Below are positions 1 to 6,022 of a DNA stretch of 7,925 bases, piece after piece; positions within the stretch are counted from its first letter, which is position 1; every line of letters starts with the position of its first letter. Both the position numbers and the translations under genes were made by a program. The DNA lies in NCBI GenBank assembly GCA_015222965.1, contig JADFWF010000169.1, positions 1 through 7,925 of the forward strand. The letters run 5' to 3'. This DNA comes from Pseudomonadota bacterium. Lineage in GTDB: Bacteria > Pseudomonadota > Gammaproteobacteria > SZUA-229. The notes under the pieces were generated by a model. The model searched no databases. It saw only the letters and a list, made by a program, of their open reading frames with translations, and was not told where the DNA came from.

Positions 1-150
1 ACAGAGGACACGGAGGTCACAGAGAAAAGCCAGTTATGCTTTCCGTCATTGCGAGCGGAGCGTGGCAATCTCATGTAGGCAACTCAGTCGCTTATAAAGA
101 TTGCCACGCTCCGCTCGCAATGACATAAAATAACCTCCGTGTCCTCTGTG
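1..150. repeat. Nested inverted repeat element A (left edge at the window boundary)
   Basis: Outer arms at 1-17 and 133-149 (ACAGAGGACACGGAGGT and its complement) match perfectly over 17 bases. The left arm starts at the first base of the window, so the element may extend further left. Inside them is a second, unrelated palindrome with perfect 27-base arms at 45-71 and 98-124, beginning GTCATTGCGAGCGGAGCG. The left outer arm continues to about base 28 with a sequence ending CAGAGAAAA that resembles the arms of the elements at 992 and 5698. No reading frame or transposase is present. It looks like a non-autonomous, MITE- or REP-like repeat lying upstream of pssA; a role in ending transcription of the gene to the left is possible but only inferred. 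Confidence 0.85.
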
Positions 151-168
151 GCAAAACTGTTTTAAAAG

Positions 169-198
169 TTAGACGGCAAAGCACGACTAGGCTATTCT
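169..198 (+). promoter_or_regulatory. Candidate pssA promoter
   Basis: A -35-like TTAGAC (169-174) and a -10-like TATTCT (193-198) are separated by 18 bases. The -10 matches the sigma-70 consensus at four of six positions and ends seven bases before the pssA ATG. Transcription would therefore begin at or next to the start codon. The boxes are imperfect and this is a prediction by eye. Confidence 0.35.
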
Positions 199-205
199 TA
201 CCACT

Positions 206-985
206 ATGGAAACACCACAAGACACATCACAAAACAAACCCGTTAAAAAACGCAGTCGCGGCATCTATCTGCTGCCGAACCTGATCACCACCGCTGCCTT
301 ATTTGCCGGTTTTTATGGCATCGTCGCCGCAACGCAGGATAAGTTTGAACAGGCCTGTGTGGCTATCTTTATAGCCATGATTCTTGATGCGCTTGATGGT
401 CGTGTCGCACGTATGACTAATACATCAACCGAGTTCGGTGCCGAGTACGATAGCCTGGCCGATATGGGTTCATTTGGTCTGGCGCCAGCATTGGTGATGT
501 ATGAATGGTCTCTGTCATCACTGGTGAACGTGAGTTTTACCCTGGGCAAACTTGGTTGGTTGGCTGCTTTTTTATATGTGGCTTCGGGTGCTTTGCGGCT
601 TGCCCGTTTTAACACTAAGGCGAGCAATACCGATAAACGCTATTTTCAGGGTTTGCCAAGCCCGGCTGCTGCTGCGGTGGTTGTCGGATTTGTCTGGGCC
701 TGTTTTGATAACGGCATCGCTGGCGATGCGGTGGCGATGATAGCTTTACCCATAATCGTGTTTGCCGGTTTGATGATGGTGAGCAACGTTTCCTACTACA
801 GCTTTAAAGATATCGACTTCCATAATAAAGTACCATTTATGGCGATGCTGGTGGTGGTGATGGTTTTTGTGTTTGCCGCCATCGATCCGCCAATTACCCT
901 GTTTGGCTGTTTTATGATCTATGCATTGTCGGGCCCTGTGATAAGTATCATGCGACGCTTCAAAAAACGTGGCAGGGCGGAATAA
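206..985 (+). CDS. pssA: CDP-diacylglycerol--serine O-phosphatidyltransferase (phosphatidylserine synthase)
   Basis: This integral membrane enzyme condenses CDP-diacylglycerol with L-serine to give phosphatidylserine, the precursor of phosphatidylethanolamine. The full CDP-alcohol phosphotransferase signature is visible: D61-x2-D64-G65-x2-A68-R69-x8-G78-x3-D82-x3-D86, holding the metal-binding aspartates. A basic, soluble N-terminus (KKRSRG, residues 14-19) leads into PNLITTAALFAGFYGIV, the usual first membrane segment. Further hydrophobic stretches lie near residues 110-130, 150-168, 172-195 and 208-245, and the C-terminus is basic. At 259 residues it is typical of the type II (multi-span) family rather than the PLD-like E. 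coli PssA. The ATG at 206 has no convincing Shine-Dalgarno sequence. In other Gammaproteobacteria pssA often sits near ilvC and leuA, and leuA does follow here. Repeat elements on both sides suggest it is transcribed alone. Confidence 0.95.
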   Translation: METPQDTSQNKPVKKRSRGIYLLPNLITTAALFAGFYGIVAATQDKFEQACVAIFIAMILDALDGRVARMTNTSTEFGAEYDSLADMGSFGLAPALVMYEWSLSSLVNVSFTLGKLGWLAAFLYVASGALRLARFNTKASNTDKRYFQGLPSPAAAAVVVGFVWACFDNGIAGDAVAMIALPIIVFAGLMMVSNVSYYSFKDIDFHNKVPFMAMLVVVMVFVFAAIDPPITLFGCFMIYALSGPVISIMRRFKKRGRAE

Positions 986-991
986 AAAAAA

Positions 992-1122
992 TTCACCGCA
1001 GAGGCGCAGTTGGTAGGGCGGGCATTGCCCGTCTTCTTTATAAAAATAGACTGTGTTGCGGTGGGCAATGCCCACCCTACGAAATTTTAGCTTTTCTCAG
1101 CGTCTTCGCGTCTCTGCGGTAA
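992..1122. repeat. Nested inverted repeat element B
   Basis: The outer left arm (TTCACCGCAGAGGCGCAG, 992-1009) faces a longer right arm at about 1092-1122 ending GTCTCTGCGGTAAG. The core CCGCAGAG pairs, but the left arm appears shortened compared with the element at 5698. The inner palindrome has 18-base arms, GTAGGGCGGGCATTGCCC (1013-1030) and GGGCAATGCCCACCCTAC (1063-1080), with one mismatch. The right side is followed by T-rich sequence (1121-1140) and the left is preceded by seven A residues (984-990), so the stem could act as a terminator in either direction. It separates pssA from the leuA leader. No coding capacity is visible. Confidence 0.85.
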
Positions 1123-1146
1123 GATTTCTTTTTAGTTTTTAAGCGC

Positions 1147-1175
1147 TTGTATATTTTCTGAGTTATCGCTATAGT
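1147..1175 (+). promoter_or_regulatory. Candidate promoter for the leuA leader and leuA operon
   Basis: TTGTAT (1147-1152) and TATAGT (1170-1175) are spaced by exactly 17 bases. The -10 matches the sigma-70 consensus at five of six positions, the -35 at three. The expected start of transcription, about seven bases downstream, falls near 1182, only a few bases before the leader ATG at 1186. Confidence 0.5.
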
Positions 1176-1185
1176 TATTCCAGAT

Positions 1186-1293
1186 ATGAATTATTTCACA
1201 CCACAAGCTGATCATGTTGCAAGACGCGCTTCTGATGCGCCGGCATTGGCTGTGGTTTTCCTGTTAGACTCTCTGTTACTCCTCCTGCCCTAG
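1186..1293 (+). CDS. leuL: Leucine-rich leader peptide upstream of leuA (attenuation leader)
   Basis: An ATG at 1186 opens a 35-codon frame ending at TAG 1291-1293. The peptide begins MNYFTPQADH and ends VVFLLDSLLLLLP. Five consecutive leucine codons (CTG, TTA, CTC, CTC, CTG) occupy 1273-1287, and two more (CTG, TTA) lie at 1261-1266. A short frame with tandem codons for the pathway's end product, placed just ahead of leuA, is the classic arrangement of ribosome-mediated attenuation: scarce leucyl-tRNA stalls the ribosome in the run and changes downstream RNA folding. There is no Shine-Dalgarno sequence before the ATG, but the putative -10 box is only ten bases upstream, so a leaderless transcript would explain that. 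Internal starts at TTG 1246 or GTG 1252 would give shorter peptides with the same leucine run. The symbol is assigned by role, not by sequence homology. Confidence 0.75.
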   Translation: MNYFTPQADHVARRASDAPALAVVFLLDSLLLLLP

Positions 1294-1374
1294 GGCAACT
1301 TGATGATTCCTGGCGAGGAGAGTACGCACTTAATCCAGTTATACCCGAAATAATATTGATTTGAAGGTCAAGTC
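1268..1374 (+). promoter_or_regulatory. Leader RNA region between leucine codons and the leuA start, with alternative pairings
   Basis: Several mutually exclusive short pairings are visible. ACTCTC (1268-1273) can pair with GAGAGT (1318-1323). CTCCTC (1279-1284, inside the leucine run) can pair with GAGGAG (1315-1320), which overlaps the former partner. TGCCCTAGGGCA (1286-1297) is self-complementary over the leader stop codon. ACTTGA (1298-1303) can pair with TCAAGT (1368-1373), which lies between the leuA Shine-Dalgarno GAAGG (1363-1367) and its ATG at 1375. I see no stable hairpin followed by a T run, so a standard intrinsic attenuator is not obvious; control of leuA translation is an alternative. 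No folding calculation was done. Confidence 0.4.
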
Positions 1375-2922
1375 ATGAGTAATGAACAGTTAATAATATT
1401 TGATACAACCTTGCGTGATGGTGAGCAAAGCCCCGGGGCTTCCATGACGAAAGATGAAAAAGTGCGTATTGCTAAAGCGCTAGAAAAGATGAACGTCGAT
1501 ATCATCGAAGCAGGATTTCCTATCGCCAGTCCTGGTGATTTTGAGTCGGTGAAAGCTGTGGCGTCTGTAGTAAAAAACAGTACCGTTTGTGGTTTGGCGC
1601 GTGCTCTGGAAAAAGATATCAAGCGTGCAGGTGAAGCATTGAAACCCGCGGAATCTTCACGTATCCATACCTTTATTGCTACCTCGCCAATCCATATGAA
1701 GATGAAACTGCGGATGCAGCCGGATGATGTTCTGGCGCAGGCAGTTGAATCAGTAAAGCTGGCGAGACAGTTTACTGACAACGTTGAATTTTCCCCGGAA
1801 GATGCCGGTCGTTCGGAAACAGACTTTTTATGCCGTATCATCGAAGCGGTGATCGATGCCGGTGCCACCACTATTAATATCCCCGACACGGTGGGTTATA
1901 ACATCCCGCATCAATTTGGCGAGTTAATCGGCACTTTGATGGAGCGTATCCCCAACTCGGATAAAGCGATATTCTCTGTACACTGCCATAATGACTTAGG
2001 TCTGGCCGTGGGTAATTCTCTTGCTGCTGTTTTGAATGGTGCCCGTCAGGTTGAGTGCACCATCAATGGTTTAGGCGAACGCGCAGGCAATGCTTCATTA
2101 GAGGAAGTAGTGATGGCCGTGCGTACTCGTCAGGATGTCTTTAGCTGTGATACTAATCTTGATACCACGCAGATCGTACAGTGTTCAAAACTGGTCTCAG
2201 GTATTACCGGTTTTCCGGTGCAGCCGAATAAAGCCATCGTGGGTGCGAATGCTTTCGCGCACGAATCTGGAATTCATCAGGACGGTATATTGAAGAGCCG
2301 CGAGACTTACGAAATCATGCGAGCTCAGGATGTTGGCTGGTCTGATAATCGAATGGTCTTAGGTAAACATTCTGGTCGTAACGCTTTCAAGAGCCGATTG
2401 CATGAACTGAATATCGATTTCGCTTCCGAGCAGGAATTGAATGAAGCATTTGCCCGGTTCAAAGATCTGGCAGATAAAAAGCACGAAATTTTTGATGAAG
2501 ATCTTCGTGCTTTAGTGGCTGATACAAACTGGGCCATCGAAAACGAACATTACAAACTGGTCAGTTTACGTGTCTGTTCAGAAACCGGTGAAACACCAAA
2601 CGCGTCTATGGTGCTGGAAATAGGTGGCAACGAAGTGTCTGCCAATGCCACTGGTGGCGGTCCGGTTGATGCCTCGTTCAGGGCGATCGAAAGTGTAGTA
2701 AACAGCGAAACACAGCTGCAACTTTATTCGGTCAATAATATTACCAGCGGTACCGATGCGCAGGGTGAGGTGACCGTCAGGCTGGAAAAAGCCGGTCGCA
2801 TAGTCAGTGGCCAGGGTGCGGATACCGATATCGTTATCGCTTCGGCCAATGCTTATATCAACGCATTAAACAAGCTTGAAAAAACAGATGACCGTGAGCA
2901 CCCGCAGCTTGGTGATGTTTAG
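1375..2922 (+). CDS. leuA: 2-isopropylmalate synthase
   Basis: The cytoplasmic enzyme for the first committed step of leucine synthesis joins acetyl-CoA and 2-oxoisovalerate to give 2-isopropylmalate and is normally inhibited by leucine. The catalytic TIM-barrel domain (about residues 5-275) carries the family signature [12 protein letters not shown] near the N-terminus with R14 and D15, the metal-binding HCHND motif with H203 and H205, and [11 protein letters not shown] (residues 235-245). [11 protein letters not shown] (296-306) marks the following subdomain. The remaining C-terminal part (about 390-505) corresponds to the LeuA dimer/allosteric domain and ends near residue 515, close to the roughly 520 residues of the E. 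coli enzyme. The start is supported by GAAGG (1363-1367) seven bases upstream. The leucine-rich leader peptide upstream implies control by leucine supply. Two genes follow closely on the same strand (gaps of 3 and 14 bases), probably in the same transcript. Confidence 0.97.
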   Translation: MSNEQLIIFDTTLRDGEQSPGASMTKDEKVRIAKALEKMNVDIIEAGFPIASPGDFESVKAVASVVKNSTVCGLARALEKDIKRAGEALKPAESSRIHTFIATSPIHMKMKLRMQPDDVLAQAVESVKLARQFTDNVEFSPEDAGRSETDFLCRIIEAVIDAGATTINIPDTVGYNIPHQFGELIGTLMERIPNSDKAIFSVHCHNDLGLAVGNSLAAVLNGARQVECTINGLGERAGNASLEEVVMAVRTRQDVFSCDTNLDTTQIVQCSKLVSGITGFPVQPNKAIVGANAFAHESGIHQDGILKSRETYEIMRAQDVGWSDNRMVLGKHSGRNAFKSRLHELNIDFASEQELNEAFARFKDLADKKHEIFDEDLRALVADTNWAIENEHYKLVSLRVCSETGETPNASMVLEIGGNEVSANATGGGPVDASFRAIESVVNSETQLQLYSVNNITSGTDAQGEVTVRLEKAGRIVSGQGADTDIVIASANAYINALNKLEKTDDREHPQLGDV

Positions 2923-2925
2923 TCT

Positions 2926-3663
2926 ATGAGCAGGCTCGAAACAGAACAGCTGGATGAAAATACCCGTCGTTACTATCTGGATGTGATGGGAATACAATGT
3001 TGGGAGTTAATCGATTCACAGCAGTCAGGTAACAGGCAGGAAGAAGTTTCGACGTTTGATGACAGTAACAGGGATGTCGCTGTCAAAAATAGCTCGAACA
3101 TCGTTGAGACTATCCAGCAATGTACTAAATGCGGGCTTCACAAAACACGGAAGCAGGCGCTGGCAGGACGTGGTAATCAGTCAGCCAAACTGCTGTTTGT
3201 CGTATTATCTCCCAGTGCAAGTGATGATGAGAGCGGCATCGTATGTGGCGGTGAGGCTGATGTGTTATTCAGCAAAATGCTGGCTGCGATCAATATAGAT
3301 ATCAATGATGTCTATCTCTCATCGCTATTGAAATGCAGCGTGCCAAAAAATCATACGGTTTCAGCTAAAGAGATACGGTCCTGTATTGATCATTTAACAC
3401 TGCAGATTCAGCAGATACAGCCTAAACTTTTAGTAGTATTAGGTGAAACCGCTGTCCGTTGTCTGTTGCAGAAAGATCTATCGATAGATGACTACCGTGC
3501 TATGAATGATGAACTGCTGGCTGTGCCTTACAGTAAGCTGGAATCGCTACCACTATTTGTTAGCTACTCGCCTGAAGAACTTTTGCAACGACCAGAGAAC
3601 AAACGAAAAGCCTGGTCAGATCTGCAGCAGTTGCAGAAGATGTTAGAAAGAACTAGTGCATAG
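2926..3663 (+). CDS. Diverged family-4-type uracil-DNA glycosylase-like Fe-S protein; candidate DNA polymerase III psi subunit
   Basis: Residues 63-245 follow the layout of family 4 (iron-sulfur) uracil-DNA glycosylases. CTKCGLHKTR (66-75) gives the first two cluster cysteines, C66 and C69. C137 (in LLKCSVPKN) and C153 (in EIRSC) match the other two. QPKLLVVLGETA (165-176) and a C-terminal W-x-DLQ helix also fit. The active-site motifs do not: where the family has GEAPG-x-x-E this protein has LSPSASDDE (94-102), and the histidine of the C-terminal HP motif is replaced (SYSPEELL, 213-220). Glycosylase activity is therefore doubtful. Residues 14-28 (RRYYLDVMGIQCWEL) resemble the N-terminal clamp-loader-binding segment of E. 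coli HolD, with G-I-x-x-W-x-L in common. The gene lies immediately before rimI, as holD does in E. coli. I infer a possible psi subunit on a uracil-glycosylase-like fold. It starts 3 bases after leuA, with only a weak Shine-Dalgarno sequence. The fold assignment is firm; the role is inferred. Confidence 0.8.
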   Translation: MSRLETEQLDENTRRYYLDVMGIQCWELIDSQQSGNRQEEVSTFDDSNRDVAVKNSSNIVETIQQCTKCGLHKTRKQALAGRGNQSAKLLFVVLSPSASDDESGIVCGGEADVLFSKMLAAINIDINDVYLSSLLKCSVPKNHTVSAKEIRSCIDHLTLQIQQIQPKLLVVLGETAVRCLLQKDLSIDDYRAMNDELLAVPYSKLESLPLFVSYSPEELLQRPENKRKAWSDLQQLQKMLERTSA

Positions 3664-3677
3664 GAAGAAGTGATGTT

Positions 3678-4172
3678 ATGGCGGTAAACTTTCAAAATAT
3701 GAATGATGATATGAGTGCGCTGGTTGAGATACGCACCATGAATTATTCTGATTTGAAACAGGTCATCGCCGTAGAGAAAAAAGCCTATCCTCATCCCTGG
3801 ACGCTGGGAATTTTTCGTGACTGCTTGCGTGTCGGTCATAACGCATGGGTGATGACCCTGGATAGTGAAGTTATTGCTTATGCTATCGTCATGTTGTCAC
3901 CGGGTGAAGCGCATATTTTAAATATCTGTGTGGCGCCGGATTACCAGGCAAAAGGTCTGGGCCGCTTTCTGCTTCGTCACCTGATCAAAAAAACGAATCA
4001 GACAGATATCGACATGGTATTGCTCGAGGTGCGTCGTTCGAACACTAGCGCGCAATTATTGTATCAATCAGAAGGCTTTCACGAACTGGGTGTGCGCAAG
4101 GCATATTATCCTGCGGCTGACGGGCGTGAAGATGCGATTATTTTAGCCAGGTACTTGAATAACAAAATTTAA
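3678..4172 (+). CDS. rimI: Ribosomal protein S18-alanine N-acetyltransferase (GNAT family)
   Basis: RimI transfers acetyl from acetyl-CoA to the N-terminal alanine of ribosomal protein S18. The sequence has the GNAT fold landmarks. IRTMNYSDLKQVIAVEKKAY and PHPWTLGIF fall at about 18-46. The beta-strand and acetyl-CoA pyrophosphate loop NICVAPDYQAKGLG (82-95) contains Q90-x-x-G-x-G95. LLEVRRSN (115-122) has the likely catalytic glutamate E117. LLYQSEGF (127-134) has Y129, the usual proton donor. The C-terminus has the RimI-specific pattern R-K-x-Y-Y-P followed by G-R-E-D-A (140-153). The 164-residue length is slightly longer than E. coli RimI (148). GGAAGAAG (3663-3670) seven bases before ATG 3678 supports this start; M8 and M12 lack a Shine-Dalgarno sequence. 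It is separated from the preceding gene by 14 bases and probably cotranscribed with leuA. Confidence 0.93.
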   Translation: MAVNFQNMNDDMSALVEIRTMNYSDLKQVIAVEKKAYPHPWTLGIFRDCLRVGHNAWVMTLDSEVIAYAIVMLSPGEAHILNICVAPDYQAKGLGRFLLRHLIKKTNQTDIDMVLLEVRRSNTSAQLLYQSEGFHELGVRKAYYPAADGREDAIILARYLNNKI

Positions 4173-4182
4173 GCGGTATAAA
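4155..4182 (+). promoter_or_regulatory. Candidate promoter for the lipoprotein gene, overlapping the end of rimI
   Basis: TTGAAT (4155-4160) and TATAAA (4177-4182) are spaced by 16 bases, with four and five of six matches to the sigma-70 consensus. Transcription would start near 4189 and give the 4221 gene a 5' leader of about 30 bases containing its Shine-Dalgarno sequence. This would let the exported-protein pair be transcribed separately from leuA-rimI. Visual prediction only. Confidence 0.4.
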
Positions 4183-4220
4183 AATCTTACGATTCAGGTG
4201 ATAATTTGAAGAGTTATCTA

Positions 4221-5318
4221 ATGGTCAGAAAATGTTATCTTAAAATACTGTTATCAGCTCTTTTGTGGAGTCTGACAGCTTGCAGTAATGAGGCTGAAGA
4301 AAAGCTGCCTCTTGTACAGGTGGCGTCCGAACAAAATCTATCAACGATTGCACTGCCTGATATCACCCGCCAGCCTGTCAGATTAACCGTTGCCCGTGTA
4401 GTTAACCCGAGATTTAAAAAACTGTCTGATCTCCAGATAAACAAGATATTATTACGCAGTCAGCAGATGGTGAAACAGTATTTTGATATCGAGATAGAGT
4501 TCTCTGAATTTGAAACTCTTTCGATCAAAGATGTTTTCAAACATCTGGATCCGCAGGTAGTGACCGAACGTAGAGGTGAGATTGTGGATATCGACCTCAT
4601 CGATGAGCAGGCGCGTGAAGTAATGCAGCAGGCGTTATTTAAAACCTTATCAAATTATTCTGGAAACAGGCAAAACGTCATCGATTATGCGCAGCCATAT
4701 CTATTGCAGCCTGAAATAAGGCAGAAAGATTTTATCGGCCTGTCCTATGCACTGGTTGATACCCTCGTGTCGAGACTCGGGTACTGGAAAACACAAAGAG
4801 CGAGTGATGGCGAGTCGGTATTTGATTCAAATGGCTATCATGAGTGGGTGTGGTGGGACAGTCTGGGTTATAGTGATCTGGCATATGATGTCATGATCAC
4901 CAACCAGCTTGTCGCGAGTGCGGAATATTATGCGATGGATGTTCATTCGTCGATACGCGGAGGTATAACCGCCGGCACCACAACCTATAATAAAAATACT
5001 GCGTTGAATGCTTATGTTTATATCATGGTGTATCCGATGATAAATGATTCGTCACTGCTGACGACATTGCGCCAGGATGAAAGCTACAGCGACGATCAGA
5101 TCATTAATTATTCTGCTGCGTTGCTGACCCATGAGCTGGGACATCTGTTATTGCATCTAGGGCACCCCTTCGGCAATAACAGCTGCATCATGTCACCGAC
5201 GGTGATGCTGAATTACCGTGACTGGTATGACAAGCTTGATGCTGAGCGATGTGCTATCGGCAGCAGTTCCGAGATGAAACCGGGAGCTGCAAGCATAACT
5301 TTCAACAGGAGCTGGTAG
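4221..5318 (+). CDS. Putative lipoprotein with HELGH zinc-metalloprotease-like motif
   Basis: I do not recognise a named family. From the ATG at 4221 (365 residues; GAAGAG at 4208-4213 is a good Shine-Dalgarno sequence seven bases away) the protein begins with a basic n-region and a hydrophobic stretch ending in the lipobox L-T-A-C, with C21 as the lipidated residue and Ser at +2, which favours the outer membrane. An in-frame TTG at 4206 would add five residues and is less likely. The mature part is mostly soluble. Near the C-terminus (304-315) it has HELGHLLLHLGH, with the HExxH zinc-binding and catalytic motif (H304, E305, H308) and more histidines at 312 and 315, followed by SCIMSP, which resembles the Met-turn of metzincin-type peptidases. 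C322 and C344 could form a disulfide. The third zinc ligand does not sit at the standard HExxHxxGxxH spacing. A membrane-anchored zinc peptidase is inferred; the substrate is unknown. The next gene starts directly after its stop. Confidence 0.8.
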   Translation: MVRKCYLKILLSALLWSLTACSNEAEEKLPLVQVASEQNLSTIALPDITRQPVRLTVARVVNPRFKKLSDLQINKILLRSQQMVKQYFDIEIEFSEFETLSIKDVFKHLDPQVVTERRGEIVDIDLIDEQAREVMQQALFKTLSNYSGNRQNVIDYAQPYLLQPEIRQKDFIGLSYALVDTLVSRLGYWKTQRASDGESVFDSNGYHEWVWWDSLGYSDLAYDVMITNQLVASAEYYAMDVHSSIRGGITAGTTTYNKNTALNAYVYIMVYPMINDSSLLTTLRQDESYSDDQIINYSAALLTHELGHLLLHLGHPFGNNSCIMSPTVMLNYRDWYDKLDAERCAIGSSSEMKPGAASITFNRSW

Positions 5319-5642
5319 ATGAGAATTTTAATTTTAATGCTTTTAACGTTGTCCAGTTATTCTGTGCGGGCAACATCCGGCTGGACCGGTTACGGCCATA
5401 TTATCGAACTGGTGCCGACTATCCATTTTCGCTTTAAGGTCAATATCGATGTTAAAGGCAATAACAGCGCCTGCAAAGAAAAGAAGTGGTTTTACCAGGA
5501 TTATAATGCTTCAGGTGCCAGGGAGATGTACCTTGCGCTGCTCGAGGCCGTGTCTTCAAATAAACCGGTACGGGTGTATGTGACTGGCCGTTGTGATGTG
5601 AAAGAATATTCGGAGATTTCGGAACTGGGTATTCGCCCCTGA
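5319..5642 (+). CDS. Small secreted protein of unknown function, coupled to the lipoprotein gene
   Basis: This 107-residue product has a typical Sec signal peptide: MRILILMLLTLSSYSVRA, with probable cleavage after A18 (V-R-A). The mature protein of about 89 residues begins TSGWTGYGHIIELVP and has two cysteines, C52 and C92, likely joined by a disulfide in the periplasm or outside the cell. Alternating hydrophobic residues (HFRFKVNIDV at 36-45, VRVYVTGRC at 84-92) suggest a small beta-rich fold. I do not recognise a functional family. Its ATG follows the upstream TAG with no gap, and AGGAG (5307-5311), inside the end of the lipoprotein gene, lies seven bases ahead. Translation of the two is therefore likely coupled, and a shared exported function is plausible. 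Confidence 0.8.
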   Translation: MRILILMLLTLSSYSVRATSGWTGYGHIIELVPTIHFRFKVNIDVKGNNSACKEKKWFYQDYNASGAREMYLALLEAVSSNKPVRVYVTGRCDVKEYSEISELGIRP

Positions 5643-5697
5643 GTGAGAAATAACGGCCAGGAGCGGATATGTGAGAAAAAGCCAAAGTCAAAAGATT

Positions 5698-5867
5698 TTC
5701 ACCGCAGAGACGCGGAGGCGCAGAGAAAACCTTGTAAGATTTTGTAGGGCGGGCATTGCCCACCGGTGTGATACATCAATTGGCTGTAGCCTGTCGGGCA
5801 ATGCCCGACCTACGTTGTAGCAACTATATAATGGCTTTTCTCTGCGCCTCCGCGTCTCTGCGGTGAA
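5698..5867. repeat. Nested inverted repeat element C
   Basis: Perfect 32-base outer arms at 5698-5729 and 5836-5867 begin TTCACCGCAGAGACGCGGAG. Inside them is an inner palindrome with 18-base arms at 5744-5761 (GTAGGGCGGGCATTGCCC) and 5796-5813 (GGGCAATGCCCGACCTAC) with one mismatch. The inner left arm is identical to that of the element at 1013-1030. The right side is followed by ATATTTTTTAAAGTTTTT (5867-5884), so the transcript of the secreted-protein pair may end here. No reading frame or target duplication is evident. With 5643-5697 and 5868-6007, where I see nothing else, it fills most of the gap before prfC. Confidence 0.9.
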
Positions 5868-6007
5868 TATTTTTTAAAGTTTTTAAGGTCCGTTAAGGCT
5901 CATAAATGCCCGGTCAGGAAACTCATCCCTCTTACAGTACACAATGAAGCAGAGGTACTAATTCCTTATTCCACCGGTAACCCTGTTTTGTTATTCCCTG
6001 AAGCCTG

Positions 6008-6013
6008 TATAAT
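6008..6013 (+). promoter_or_regulatory. Perfect TATAAT -10 box ahead of prfC
   Basis: A consensus TATAAT lies nine bases before the prfC ATG. No good -35 sits at 16-18 bases; the T-rich stretch TGTTTTGTTA (5984-5993) is the nearest candidate. The predicted transcription start would be about three bases before the ATG, and no Shine-Dalgarno sequence exists between the box and the start codon, which again suggests a leaderless message. Confidence 0.5.
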
Positions 6014-6022
6014 TGCGCCGCT

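Noticed and set aside
746..1075. A 109-residue minus-strand frame crossing the end of pssA
   Set aside because: It reads through the palindrome at 992-1122 and the histidine-rich complement of pssA (an HHHH run), with no family resemblance.
1214..1267. Alternative small frame from ATG 1214 (17 codons)
   Set aside because: It has no Shine-Dalgarno sequence and only four scattered leucine codons; the overlapping frame from 1186 contains the tandem leucine codons and explains the position before leuA.
1368..1889. A 173-residue open frame on the minus strand
   Set aside because: It lies entirely opposite the conserved N-terminal part of leuA, has a low-complexity serine-rich translation and matches nothing; it is a shadow of the real gene.
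4206..4220. TTG at 4206 as the start of the lipoprotein gene
   Set aside because: The ATG at 4221 has a better spaced Shine-Dalgarno sequence (GAAGAG, 4208-4213) and gives a signal peptide of normal length with the lipobox cysteine at 21.
5452..5763. A 103-residue minus-strand frame over the secreted-protein gene and repeat C
   Set aside because: Half of it translates the repeat arm; the plus-strand frame has a signal peptide, a Shine-Dalgarno sequence and tight coupling, so this one is spurious.
5643..6022. A hidden gene or RNA in the gap before prfC
   Set aside because: Apart from repeat C and the TATAAT box I see no frame with a plausible start, no tRNA-like fold and no recognisable riboswitch.
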